Shown: in pieces, positions 1 through 6,723 of the stretch
Position numbering within the stretch: the first letter of the stretch is position 1
How the letters are laid out: each line of letters opens with the position of its first letter
Assembly: GCA_944389685.1 (NCBI GenBank)
Contig: CALXNF010000068.1
Coordinates: 1 to 10,211 of the forward strand
Length of the DNA: 10,211 bases
DNA from: an uncultured Alphaproteobacteria bacterium
GTDB lineage: Bacteria > Pseudomonadota > Alphaproteobacteria > Rs-D84
Direction of reading: 5' to 3'
Notes under the pieces: generated by a model
What the model was told of the DNA's origin: nothing
Seen by the model: only the letters and a program-made list of their open reading frames with translations
The model's database searches: none
Program-made: the position numbers and the translations under genes

Positions 1-15
1 ACATCATATTATTTT

Positions 16-44
16 TTCTTAATTTTATATGTTTTTTTTATAAA
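16..44 (+). promoter_or_regulatory. possible rpsT promoter (weak)
   Basis: A TATAAA -10-like box at 39-44 lies 17 nt downstream of TTCTTA (16-21), which matches only half of the -35 consensus. The whole 1-80 stretch is extremely A/T rich, so such boxes arise by chance. The position, about 30 nt upstream of the rpsT start codon, is reasonable for its promoter. I see no other gene in 1-80. Confidence 0.3.
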
Positions 45-68
45 ATATCAGAAATCATGACAAAATAA

Positions 69-73
69 AAGGA
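69..73 (+). promoter_or_regulatory. rpsT ribosome binding site, supports TTG start
   Basis: AAGGA sits 7 nt before the TTG at 81. An in-frame TAA at 66-68 rules out any start further upstream, and the first in-frame ATG comes only at about codon 59, so this Shine-Dalgarno site and the TTG are the only credible initiation point for a full-length S20. Confidence 0.7.
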
Positions 74-80
74 AAATAAA

Positions 81-341
81 TTGTCAAATCATTATTCATC
101 TAAAAAAAGAATTCTGGTAACGGAAAAGAAAAATTCAGTTAACAGTTCTCGTCGTAGTGCTGTAAAAACAGCAACGAAAAAAGTATTAGTCGCAGTTGAA
201 TCTGGTGATAAGGTTGCAGCAGCAAACGCTGCACGTGCGGCAGAAAGCAAAATTATGAAATCTGCCGGCAAAGTTATGCCTAAAAAACGTGCTGCACGTA
301 AGATTTCTCGTTTAACTAAAAAAGTTGCCAAAATGGCATAA
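81..341 (+). CDS. rpsT: 30S ribosomal protein S20
   Basis: This gene encodes the small 16S rRNA-binding protein S20, which acts in early 30S assembly. The 86-residue product has the usual S20 length and composition: very rich in Lys, Arg and Ala and predicted to be nearly all helix. It carries the family pattern SxKKRI near residues 7-11, RRSAVKTA at 24-31, an Ala-rich central segment (AAANAARAAESK) and a C-terminal KKRAARKISRLTKKV. Initiation is at TTG, as explained for its ribosome binding site. The E. coli rpsT gene also begins with UUG, and that weak start takes part in autogenous translational control; similar control here is inference. It appears monocistronic, ended by a hairpin and facing a convergent secretin gene. 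In many alphaproteobacteria rpsT lies near dnaA, but no dnaA is seen on the side visible here. Confidence 0.95.
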   Translation: MSNHYSSKKRILVTEKKNSVNSSRRSAVKTATKKVLVAVESGDKVAAANAARAAESKIMKSAGKVMPKKRAARKISRLTKKVAKMA

Positions 342-359
342 TATAAGTTACAGAATTCT

Positions 360-395
360 AAATAAAAATTACCCCGATTGGGGTAATTTTTATTT
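360..395 (+). terminator. rho-independent terminator of rpsT (symmetrical)
   Basis: A perfect 16-bp stem (360-375 with 380-395) encloses the tetraloop GATT. It has a CCCC/GGGG core and A/T-rich flanks, and reads into TTTTTATTTTAT on the plus strand. Because the arms are A-rich on the left and T-rich on the right, it could also work for leftward transcription. Confidence 0.9.
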
Positions 396-400
396 TATAG

Positions 401-425
401 AAAAACACCACCTTTTCCAGGTGGT
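401..425 (-). terminator. hairpin terminator for the leftward secretin operon
   Basis: ACCACC (407-412) pairs with GGTGGT (420-425) around a 7-nt loop. Read on the minus strand, the stem follows the secretin stop codon closely and is itself followed by GTTTTT. On the plus strand it is followed by ATTATTTTTT, so it may also back up rpsT termination. Confidence 0.7.
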
Positions 426-433
426 ATTATTTT

Positions 434-2062
434 TTAATTCAACGGAGCACCCCAATGTTGTTGTATCGTTCGCTCAGAATCCATAGGACTTACCAAAACT
501 TGCGGTGTCAAAATTACTACCAATACGTCACGCGTTGCAGATGTTTCCCTAGATCCGGACAAAGCCATAAAGTCAGGATCTCCTAATCCGTAACGAGTAT
601 CATTATTAGTCTGCTTTTCAAACCCAGATACCACCAACATCTGACCAGATTCCATAATAACTTCTTGCATGAAGCTACGTTCTTCTACTTCTGGTAACTG
701 CAGGGTGACTTCACCAATAGTCTGAGTAGACATTTTTAACAATTCACGAATAGACATTCTGAACAACAATAAAATCTTACCGTTTTCCAAAACGTTTGGT
801 AACAATTGCATTGAAAAACCTGTCTCTAAATCGTCCTGATCTACAGTACTAGATTCAACAGTTGTAAAATTACGTGATTCAAAACGTTTTATATATCCTG
901 TTGTCTTCGTATTATTTACAGGTGCAACGCGATTACTGCGCGTTGTAACACCGACATTAGTTACCAAAGAAACCTTTCCTTGTTTTGCCAACGCCTGAAT
1001 CAAAGCGTCCGTTCCAGCCAAACCGGAAAGAGAACCGTTTGCAATCTGATCTTGAGTATAAGCACCTGCGACTTCTTCTGTTCCTTCCAGATGTGTTGCA
1101 CCAGTCATAGCAGAAACAGTATTAGATAAAACAGCAATATTCATAGAACTTGCTTCTGTGCTTGTCAAATTGTTCTTTGGATTTGCAACAATGTTTAAAC
1201 CAGACGCAGAATTTATCGCCGCCGCAAGATTCAAACCAAACGCAGAATCATTCGATATCGACACTTGTAAAACTTTTACGTCAATTGTTACCAACTGAGA
1301 TAAACGCTTATTCTGTCTTTCTATATAATCAGAAACTCTTGCCAAAGTTGAAGGTGGCGCTGTAACAGTTATAGTTCCTAAGCTACGCGAAACTGTAAAC
1401 GAAGCATTATCTACCTCACTAATAATAGTTTCTATAGCGTTTTCAATTTCATCCCATTCTTTCAGCGTAGATTCTAACGACACAGTATTACCACCATCTG
1501 TCTCAACGGCAGTTTGATAAGACACATCTGTACCTAACGCATATAAAGTAAACGTTTTCGTTTCCGTTTCATAAAAAACTATAGACGACTTATTATAATA
1601 CCACAACAAATCTAAATCTGTTGCAACCTGAGACAACAAACCAGACAGACTTCCTGTATAAGCAATATTAATTGTTTTCTTTAATTTTTCTGAATTAATT
1701 TGACTATCAATTTTTACAGGTATACCCGTTATTGAAGTAATATTGTTTGCCAACATATTTAAAGTAACAGGTTCGTTTAATAAAATCGTAACGCCAGTAC
1801 TTGTTTCAAACTGTGAAGGTAAATTATTACGATGTTCTAGTAACGTTGAAGACGCACCCAACCAAACGCCTTCCGACATAGAAACAGTATCACCACTGGC
1901 CACTTTTGCCGGTGGATTTTTAGACATTTCAAAAGCATCATATGCATTTATAAAATCTTGATCCACTGATGCCGCAACTTTAGCCGATTCTTTAGTAGCA
2001 CAACCAGCAACCACCCCCCCGCAAATAATGCACATTATAAAAAATTTTATTGGGTTAGTCAT
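434..2062 (-). CDS. pilN: PilN/TcpC-type secretin lipoprotein (type IVb pilus outer-membrane pore)
   Basis: This gene encodes an outer-membrane secretin of 542 residues, expected to assemble a gated ring through which a pilus or secreted substrate passes. Residues 1-21 form a lipoprotein signal with the lipobox V-A-G-C21; Ala follows the Cys, as expected for outer-membrane sorting. A short N-terminal secretin (STN-like) domain lies at about 92-178, including W154-Y-Y and an ETETKTFTLYAL stretch typical of the PilN group. A second small domain at about 204-252 ends in SDYIERQNKRL. The beta-barrel secretin domain follows from about 255 (VTIDVKVLQVSI) to 523. It contains a Ser/Thr-rich insert at 285-350, LLPNVLENGKILLLFRMSI, the LPEVEERSF and SGQMLVVSGFEKQ strands, and a terminal DVLVVILTPQVLVSP. 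AGGAG at 2072-2076 precedes the ATG by about 9 nt. It is 36 nt downstream of the TcpQ-like gene and surely co-transcribed. A MshL- or GspD-like role is possible, but the lipoprotein form and partner favour the type IVb pilus class. Secretin assignment is firm; the pilN symbol is less so. Confidence 0.85.
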   Translation of the reverse strand: MTNPIKFFIMCIICGGVVAGCATKESAKVAASVDQDFINAYDAFEMSKNPPAKVASGDTVSMSEGVWLGASSTLLEHRNNLPSQFETSTGVTILLNEPVTLNMLANNITSITGIPVKIDSQINSEKLKKTINIAYTGSLSGLLSQVATDLDLLWYYNKSSIVFYETETKTFTLYALGTDVSYQTAVETDGGNTVSLESTLKEWDEIENAIETIISEVDNASFTVSRSLGTITVTAPPSTLARVSDYIERQNKRLSQLVTIDVKVLQVSISNDSAFGLNLAAAINSASGLNIVANPKNNLTSTEASSMNIAVLSNTVSAMTGATHLEGTEEVAGAYTQDQIANGSLSGLAGTDALIQALAKQGKVSLVTNVGVTTRSNRVAPVNNTKTTGYIKRFESRNFTTVESSTVDQDDLETGFSMQLLPNVLENGKILLLFRMSIRELLKMSTQTIGEVTLQLPEVEERSFMQEVIMESGQMLVVSGFEKQTNNDTRYGLGDPDFMALSGSRETSATRDVLVVILTPQVLVSPMDSERTIQQHWGAPLN

Positions 2063-2098
2063 TTTTTTATTCTCCTACGGCAACAAATCAAACGACGA

Positions 2099-3007
2099 TT
2101 ATTCTTCTGATGTAGAAACTACCAAAACGCGGTTTCCTTTATAAAATTTTGCATATGGAATTGGTGTCGCTCGCGCAAAATTACGGACCAGCGCAGACGC
2201 CACATCAACAAAACGACCTTTAAACACGGCACTTGCTTCAATCGGATACTCGCGCGAGGTCGCCCATACCAAATCCCAACCTTCCTTATTACACCAATCT
2301 TGCAAAACTTCACGCAAAGTTTGCCCGTTGGCAACAACCCACGAACGAACCTGATCTGTCATCGTAACTGGTGCTTCTGCATCTGCAGATACGTCTACAG
2401 CAATCTCTGCTTCTAGAGATTCGGTTTCCTCATTAGCAGCAGCAATTTCTGCTTCCCCCATACCATACTTTGCCATAAAAGCGGTATACCCGTCACTATA
2501 CTGGTTACAATCTTGACGACTGCTACGAGACACAGCAAGAACAGAACCGCCATCATCTTCTAGCATTTCCCGTGTCAACAACGGCATTTCAGCCCCACTA
2601 TTGCAAGGGTCATCAAATCCAGCTGGCACCTGCATACCATGAAGCATATTTGCGCCACCCGACCAACCGTTAAAATCCCCGTCAGTATTTTTTCCGAGAT
2701 TAAAATTATTTTCTACGACTAAATCCGCACCTATTTTTGAAACGATTTTTATATTATCATCTGCCTTACCCGTACAAGCACTATCCTCGCAAGAAACGGT
2801 AACGTCCGCATCAGAACCGGCAATCGGCCAAACAGGTATTTCTTGATGACCGACACTTTCGTCATATTGAACGCTTTGAGTTTCTACAACGACAGGTTCT
2901 TGAGAATAATAAACCTCTGAAGTTACTATCTGGGGTAAGTTTTCTGCGGCAAAGCAATACCCCGCAGCTGTAGCAAACATTGCAACTATTAAAAATTTAC
3001 GGAACAT
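2099..3007 (-). CDS. TcpQ/PilL C-terminal-domain periplasmic protein
   Basis: This 302-residue protein is probably exported. It has a signal peptide at residues 1-20 (basic MFRK, hydrophobic core, cleavage likely after CFA). The C-terminal part, about 222-298, fits the toxin co-regulated pilus Q (TcpQ/PilL C-terminal) domain: W-x5-G-Q-T-L-x6-W-x4-G-W-D-L-V-W, then a YPI segment, F-x-G-x-F-x3-A and a final VLVVST strand. The middle (about 25-215) is acidic and low in predicted structure, with Cys at 73, 78, 135 and 167 that could form disulfides; I recognise no domain there. In Vibrio cholerae, tcpQ directly precedes the secretin gene tcpC, and TcpQ is needed for TcpC stability and localisation. 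The same order here suggests it is the accessory factor of the downstream secretin. An AGGAAAGGAAG ribosome binding site (3013-3023) supports the ATG. Domain assignment is good; function is inferred. Confidence 0.8.
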   Translation of the reverse strand: MFRKFLIVAMFATAAGYCFAAENLPQIVTSEVYYSQEPVVVETQSVQYDESVGHQEIPVWPIAGSDADVTVSCEDSACTGKADDNIKIVSKIGADLVVENNFNLGKNTDGDFNGWSGGANMLHGMQVPAGFDDPCNSGAEMPLLTREMLEDDGGSVLAVSRSSRQDCNQYSDGYTAFMAKYGMGEAEIAAANEETESLEAEIAVDVSADAEAPVTMTDQVRSWVVANGQTLREVLQDWCNKEGWDLVWATSREYPIEASAVFKGRFVDVASALVRNFARATPIPYAKFYKGNRVLVVSTSEE

Positions 3008-3051
3008 GAAATCTTCCTTTCCTGAATATTTTATTACTTTTATTATATATC

Positions 3052-3080
3052 ATTATAACAATTTGACCGAATCTGTGCAA
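3052..3080 (-). promoter_or_regulatory. sigma70-type promoter for the tcpQ-secretin operon
   Basis: On the minus strand, TTGCAC (3080-3075) is followed after 17 nt by a perfect TATAAT (3057-3052). Transcription would start near 3045, giving a leader of about 38 nt before the TcpQ-like ATG. This is one of the best promoter matches in the window. Confidence 0.7.
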
Positions 3081-3151
3081 GACCAAAACGCAATTAAAAA
3101 GCCTGTAAATTTAACTATCCTAAAGATAAAATCGCACGAATCGATAAAAGA

Positions 3152-3160
3152 TGTTATACT
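3152..3160 (+). promoter_or_regulatory. extended -10 promoter for the sufBC operon
   Basis: TGTTATACT is an extended -10 element (TGn followed by TATACT at 3155-3160). There is no convincing -35 at the right distance, which is typical of extended -10 promoters. Transcription would begin near 3167, about 27 nt before the first gene. I see no clear IscR/SufR-type operator, but cannot exclude one. Confidence 0.5.
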
Positions 3161-3193
3161 AAACCCAATGACTATATTTTTTGGGGGTAATAA

Positions 3194-3739
3194 ATGCATA
3201 ATTCATTAATTATAATTGGTTTTTGCGTTGTTCTTTTTATTGAATTTATTATTTTGTATTTTATATATTCTATGCACGGCCGGATTCGAGAAATAACAAA
3301 AACATTAACACACCAATATAATGTCATCGTAAAGATTCAATCTATTTTAAAAAATAAATCTGCAACGAACGCCGTGGCCGAAAACGCAGAAATGATTTAT
3401 CAAGACTTATTGCAAAACCTAATTCCAATAATGGCAGCCATAGACGTAATGCCAAGAAACACTAACGAACATCCTCTATGGCGGGCCTTAGGTGGAATAT
3501 TAGATGAATATGCCAAGAACCCGTTTGCATTAGAAAAATTACGTCGGTGTATTAAACTAGATGTAGAGGTGGCTCGTAGTGTAGATAATTATATGAATCG
3601 CGCAGACAGCTTTTTAAATCATTTAACAACAACAGACCCTGATGGTATATTAGCCGCAACATTTACAGACGGCTTATTGGGGCAATCATTGACGTTTTTC
3701 GCACAAGCAAAACAATTAGCAAGCCAAACGAATGAATAA
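3194..3739 (+). CDS. hypothetical single-span membrane protein, first gene of the sufBC operon
   Basis: I do not recognise this 181-residue protein. Residues 4-26 form one strongly hydrophobic transmembrane segment, followed by basic residues (H28, R30, R32), which suggests an N-out/C-in anchor with a cytoplasmic C-terminal domain. The remaining 150 residues look helical and soluble. Visible landmarks are NEHPLWRALGGILDEYAKNPFAL (two runs, 91-100 and 101-113), KLRRCIKLDVEVARSVDNYMNRADSFL, and a C-terminal DGLLGQSLTFFAQAKQL. The ATG is preceded by GGGGG at 3183-3187, a G-rich and slightly unusual Shine-Dalgarno. The stop lies only 2 nt before the sufB ATG, so the two genes are likely translationally coupled. 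That coupling suggests a link to Fe-S assembly, or simple operon packing. No known Suf component matches it. Confidence 0.75.
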   Translation: MHNSLIIIGFCVVLFIEFIILYFIYSMHGRIREITKTLTHQYNVIVKIQSILKNKSATNAVAENAEMIYQDLLQNLIPIMAAIDVMPRNTNEHPLWRALGGILDEYAKNPFALEKLRRCIKLDVEVARSVDNYMNRADSFLNHLTTTDPDGILAATFTDGLLGQSLTFFAQAKQLASQTNE

Positions 3740-3741
3740 GA

Positions 3742-5079
3742 ATGCAAAAAAAGTTATCCGCAGATCTTATACGAGAAATATCATCTAATCGAGAAGAACC
3801 AGAATGGCTTTTAAATTGGCGATTAAAAGCTTTTACTGCATGGAAAAAAATGAAAGAACCCCATTGGGCAGAAATAGAATATTTACCAATAGATTATAAT
3901 AGTTTAAACTATTATAACGAAATCAAACCTATAGATAATTCTGATTTACGTGAAACATATAAAAAGATGGGATTGCCAGAAAGTGAACAGAATGCCTTGC
4001 TTGGCATGGCCACGGACACAGTAATTGATAGCAAATCCGTTCACACTTCATATACAGAAGAACTTGATAAGCTTGGAATAATATTTTTACCTTTTTCAGA
4101 AGCAGTAAAAAGACATCCGGATTTAATAAAAAAATATTTAGGTACCGTTGTCTCATCAACAGATAATTTTTTTGCGGCGTTAAACGCAGCTGTATTTTCA
4201 GACGGAACGTTTGTTTATATTCCGAAAAATGTCACTTGCCCCATAGATTTAGCAAGTTATTTTCGAATAGAAACAGCAAAAATAGGACAGTTTGAAAGGA
4301 CTTTAATTATCGCTGATGAAGGCGCTCAATTAAGTTATATGGAGGGTTGCAGTGCTCCACGCCGTCCAAACCACCAATTACATAGTGGGGTTGTAGAAAT
4401 AATAGTTAAAGATAACGCAAAGGTAAAATACGCAACCGTCCAAAACTGGTATTCAGGCGAATTCGATGCAAACACAAATAAAAATGAAGGTGGTATATTA
4501 AACTTTGTAACAAAACGTGGAAGATGCGATAACAATGCAAGACTTGATTGGACGCAAGTAGAAATAGGTTCCGCTATGACATGGAAATACCCGTCTACCA
4601 TTTTGGCCGGAAATCATGCACATAGCGACTTTTATTCTTTATCAATTACCCGCGGGGGTCAACAGGCAGACACAGGAACAAAAATGCTGCACATAGGAAA
4701 TGATACAGTGTCAAATATAGTTTCATATGGCGTAGCACTAGATAAATCACGCCAAACGTTTCGTAGTTTAGTAAGTTTTAGTGGGAAAGGATGTAAAAAC
4801 GCATCAAAGTGCGACACAAGACTCATAGGTAACGATGCTATTGCAAACACTTTGCCAACAATAATTCATGGAAACTGTGAAAATTTGCAAAGTCATGAGG
4901 CTTCTACTGGTGCCATTGATAAAAACCAACTACAATTTTTAATGCAAGCCGGAATAGATGAAGACGCGGCCACCGCTTTAATAATTGGCGCCACAGCAGC
5001 ACCAGTAATATCTAGATTACCTATGGAATTTTTAGTAGAATCAAAGCAATTAATACAAATGGCTTTAGAGCGCAAATAA
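3742..5079 (+). CDS. sufB: Fe-S cluster assembly scaffold protein SufB
   Basis: SufB is the scaffold of the SUF system, on which sulfide and iron are combined into an Fe-S cluster with the SufC ATPase. The product is 445 residues. Family landmarks are EEPEWLLNWRLKAFTAW (19-34), YLGTVVSSTDNFFAALNAAV (132-151), GQFERTLIIADEGA (182-195), EGCSAPRR (201-208), NFVTKRG, TWKYPS, QQADTGTKMLHIG, CDTRLIG (357-363) and PMEFLVESKQL. By recalled alignment to E. coli SufB, C203 matches C254, Q234/W236 match Q285/W287, K258 matches K303, C357 matches C405 and E386 matches E434; the C357-E386 spacing is the same. E177 stands where E. coli has Asn228. The protein lacks about 38 N-terminal residues of E. coli SufB and its CxxCxxxC segment. 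It has almost no Shine-Dalgarno of its own, starting 2 nt after the previous stop. sufC follows after 15 nt. Confidence 0.95.
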   Translation: MQKKLSADLIREISSNREEPEWLLNWRLKAFTAWKKMKEPHWAEIEYLPIDYNSLNYYNEIKPIDNSDLRETYKKMGLPESEQNALLGMATDTVIDSKSVHTSYTEELDKLGIIFLPFSEAVKRHPDLIKKYLGTVVSSTDNFFAALNAAVFSDGTFVYIPKNVTCPIDLASYFRIETAKIGQFERTLIIADEGAQLSYMEGCSAPRRPNHQLHSGVVEIIVKDNAKVKYATVQNWYSGEFDANTNKNEGGILNFVTKRGRCDNNARLDWTQVEIGSAMTWKYPSTILAGNHAHSDFYSLSITRGGQQADTGTKMLHIGNDTVSNIVSYGVALDKSRQTFRSLVSFSGKGCKNASKCDTRLIGNDAIANTLPTIIHGNCENLQSHEASTGAIDKNQLQFLMQAGIDEDAATALIIGATAAPVISRLPMEFLVESKQLIQMALERK

Positions 5080-5094
5080 AAGGTAAAAAAACAA

Positions 5095-5772
5095 ATGCTG
5101 ACCATAAAAAATTTATCGGTATCATTAGAAGGGAAAAAATTACTTAGTGACATAAACATAAATGTTAAAGAAGGTGCTCGTCATCTTCTGTCTGGTCATA
5201 ATGGTTCTGGTAAATCGACACTCGTAAGCACAATTGTCGGCAATCCTGATTATAAAATTGATTCTGGCTCCATAATATTTAACGGCAAAGATATAACAAA
5301 CGAAAATTCTACCACACGAGCATTGATGGGAATTTTTATCGGGGCTCAGAATGTTCCTGAAATCCCTGGATTAACTGTATTAAGTTTCTTAAAACACTCT
5401 ATTTCTGCACATAAACATTTTGAAACGGGCAAAGAATTATCTATGGGGGAACTCTTACAAAATTTAGAAGCAGCCAGAGAAAAACTAAACATTCCCAAAG
5501 ACTGGTTAAATCGTAGTGTAAACGTTGGTTTTTCTGGTGGGGAAAAGAAGCGTTTAATGTTATTACAATTACTAATGACCCAACCTAAACTTGCGATATT
5601 AGATGAACCGGATTCTGGTGCCGATGCAACTGTACAAAAACAAATTGTAGACGTAATAAATGAATTAAAGACCACAACCTTTTTATTTATCAGTCACCAA
5701 CAAACGTTCACAAATTTGGTACAACCAACAGATATAACAATTTTGTCTGAAGGTAAAGTTATGATAAAATAA
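5095..5772 (+). CDS. sufC: Fe-S cluster assembly ATPase SufC
   Basis: SufC is the soluble ABC-type ATPase that binds SufB (and usually SufD) and drives the shape changes needed for cluster assembly. The 225-residue product has a complete nucleotide-binding domain. Walker A is GHNGSGKST (34-42, with K40), the Q-loop is around Q85 in GAQNVPEIPG, and the signature is FSGGEKKR (146-153). Walker B is LAILDEP with D170 and catalytic E171, the D-loop is SGAD, and the H-loop is FISHQQ with H201. K152 and E171 are at the same positions as the pair reported to form a salt bridge in E. coli SufC. The protein ends right after ILSEGKVMIK, about 20 residues before the usual C-terminus (family about 245-250). 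No sufD follows; the next gene, 17 nt on, encodes an unrecognised membrane protein. Confidence 0.95.
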   Translation: MLTIKNLSVSLEGKKLLSDININVKEGARHLLSGHNGSGKSTLVSTIVGNPDYKIDSGSIIFNGKDITNENSTTRALMGIFIGAQNVPEIPGLTVLSFLKHSISAHKHFETGKELSMGELLQNLEAAREKLNIPKDWLNRSVNVGFSGGEKKRLMLLQLLMTQPKLAILDEPDSGADATVQKQIVDVINELKTTTFLFISHQQTFTNLVQPTDITILSEGKVMIK

Positions 5773-5789
5773 TTAAAAAAGGAAAAAAA

Positions 5790-6683
5790 ATGCGCAATCC
5801 CAAATCTTTATTATCTTGGTTATTATTAGAACCATTAAAATTTGCAATAATATCTCTTATATTTATATTTTTATTTATTTTCTTTATGAATTTAATATAT
5901 TCTGATGCCAATAACTTAACAATGATTTTATTAACATTAATTGCTTCAATATGCTCGGCAGCAATCGTTTTTCATAAATTACCAAACAAGAACATGACTC
6001 AACACGGTTTTGTTGCACTAAATAATGCACAAGCAATTATTATGTCAACCTTGTTTATGGTAGCGGTGTTACTAATAAATAAATATCAAACCATAATAGT
6101 TCAAAAACTTTGGTTACTTAATATAAAGTTTAACCCAATTGTCATAATATTAACTATCCTAGCAGGACTTTTCCTTTTATATTTAATCGGTATTTTTGTT
6201 ATAAACGTATATGCAAAATACATACGTTGTCGAGAAATGAAAATTGCACCATGGCAAATAATATTATCTATGCCATTTGGGTTCTCGTTATTATGGATTC
6301 CTGGATATTTATTAAAAGAAGAGAACAAAAGCATATCAGCCGTTTCTATACATACAAAATGGTATTCAAATTTTACTAAAAAATTAATAAATAAACCCTT
6401 TTACATAACTCTGACGTTTATTCTTATTACCATATATTCTGGTTTCTTTTACGGGTTTAACATGGTATTTTTAACTTTGTTATCTACCACTTTATTCTTA
6501 ATATGGTTTCGCATAACGGGATTATCAAAATTCCGTTTACAACAAAGAAAACTATATTCATATATCGCAATCGTATTAAACGTCATAATATTTGTTAGTC
6601 TAATTACATTATTTTCACAATCTATACCACGAAATGAAACAATAAATATAAGAGATATAGAAATTGTACAAGAGTCAAATTAA
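5790..6683 (+). CDS. hypothetical multi-pass membrane protein
   Basis: I do not recognise this 297-residue protein. It has about eight hydrophobic segments, near residues 16-37, 43-62, 80-98, 114-141, 155-174, 203-221, 223-241 and 256-276, joined by short basic loops. Notable features are KYIRCREMKIAPWQ before segment 5, the segment PWQIILSMPFGFSLLWIPGY with three prolines, and a hydrophilic 20-residue tail. No nucleotide-binding or catalytic motif is evident. An AAAGGAAA ribosome binding site precedes the ATG, 17 nt after the sufC stop, so it belongs to the sufBC transcript. It occupies the place where sufD often lies but bears no resemblance to SufD. It could be a transporter, a permease-like factor or a lineage-specific membrane protein. 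Confidence 0.75.
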   Translation: MRNPKSLLSWLLLEPLKFAIISLIFIFLFIFFMNLIYSDANNLTMILLTLIASICSAAIVFHKLPNKNMTQHGFVALNNAQAIIMSTLFMVAVLLINKYQTIIVQKLWLLNIKFNPIVIILTILAGLFLLYLIGIFVINVYAKYIRCREMKIAPWQIILSMPFGFSLLWIPGYLLKEENKSISAVSIHTKWYSNFTKKLINKPFYITLTFILITIYSGFFYGFNMVFLTLLSTTLFLIWFRITGLSKFRLQQRKLYSYIAIVLNVIIFVSLITLFSQSIPRNETINIRDIEIVQESN

Positions 6684-6723
6684 AACGCGCTATATGCACG
6701 AAAACAAGGCATAGGAGTTTTTT

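Noticed and set aside
57..68. Three-codon upstream reading frame (ATG ACA AAA TAA) before rpsT
   Set aside because: It has no ribosome binding site of its own and could easily arise by chance in such A/T-rich sequence; its main value is the in-frame stop that fixes the rpsT start.
3006..3209. Plus-strand open frame of 67 codons overlapping the divergent promoter region
   Set aside because: It overlaps the start of the TcpQ-like gene, contains the promoters for both directions and the next gene's ribosome binding site, and its product has no recognisable pattern.
5346..5675. Minus-strand open frame of 109 codons inside sufC
   Set aside because: It is a shadow of the conserved sufC frame, with no ribosome binding site or recognisable motif.
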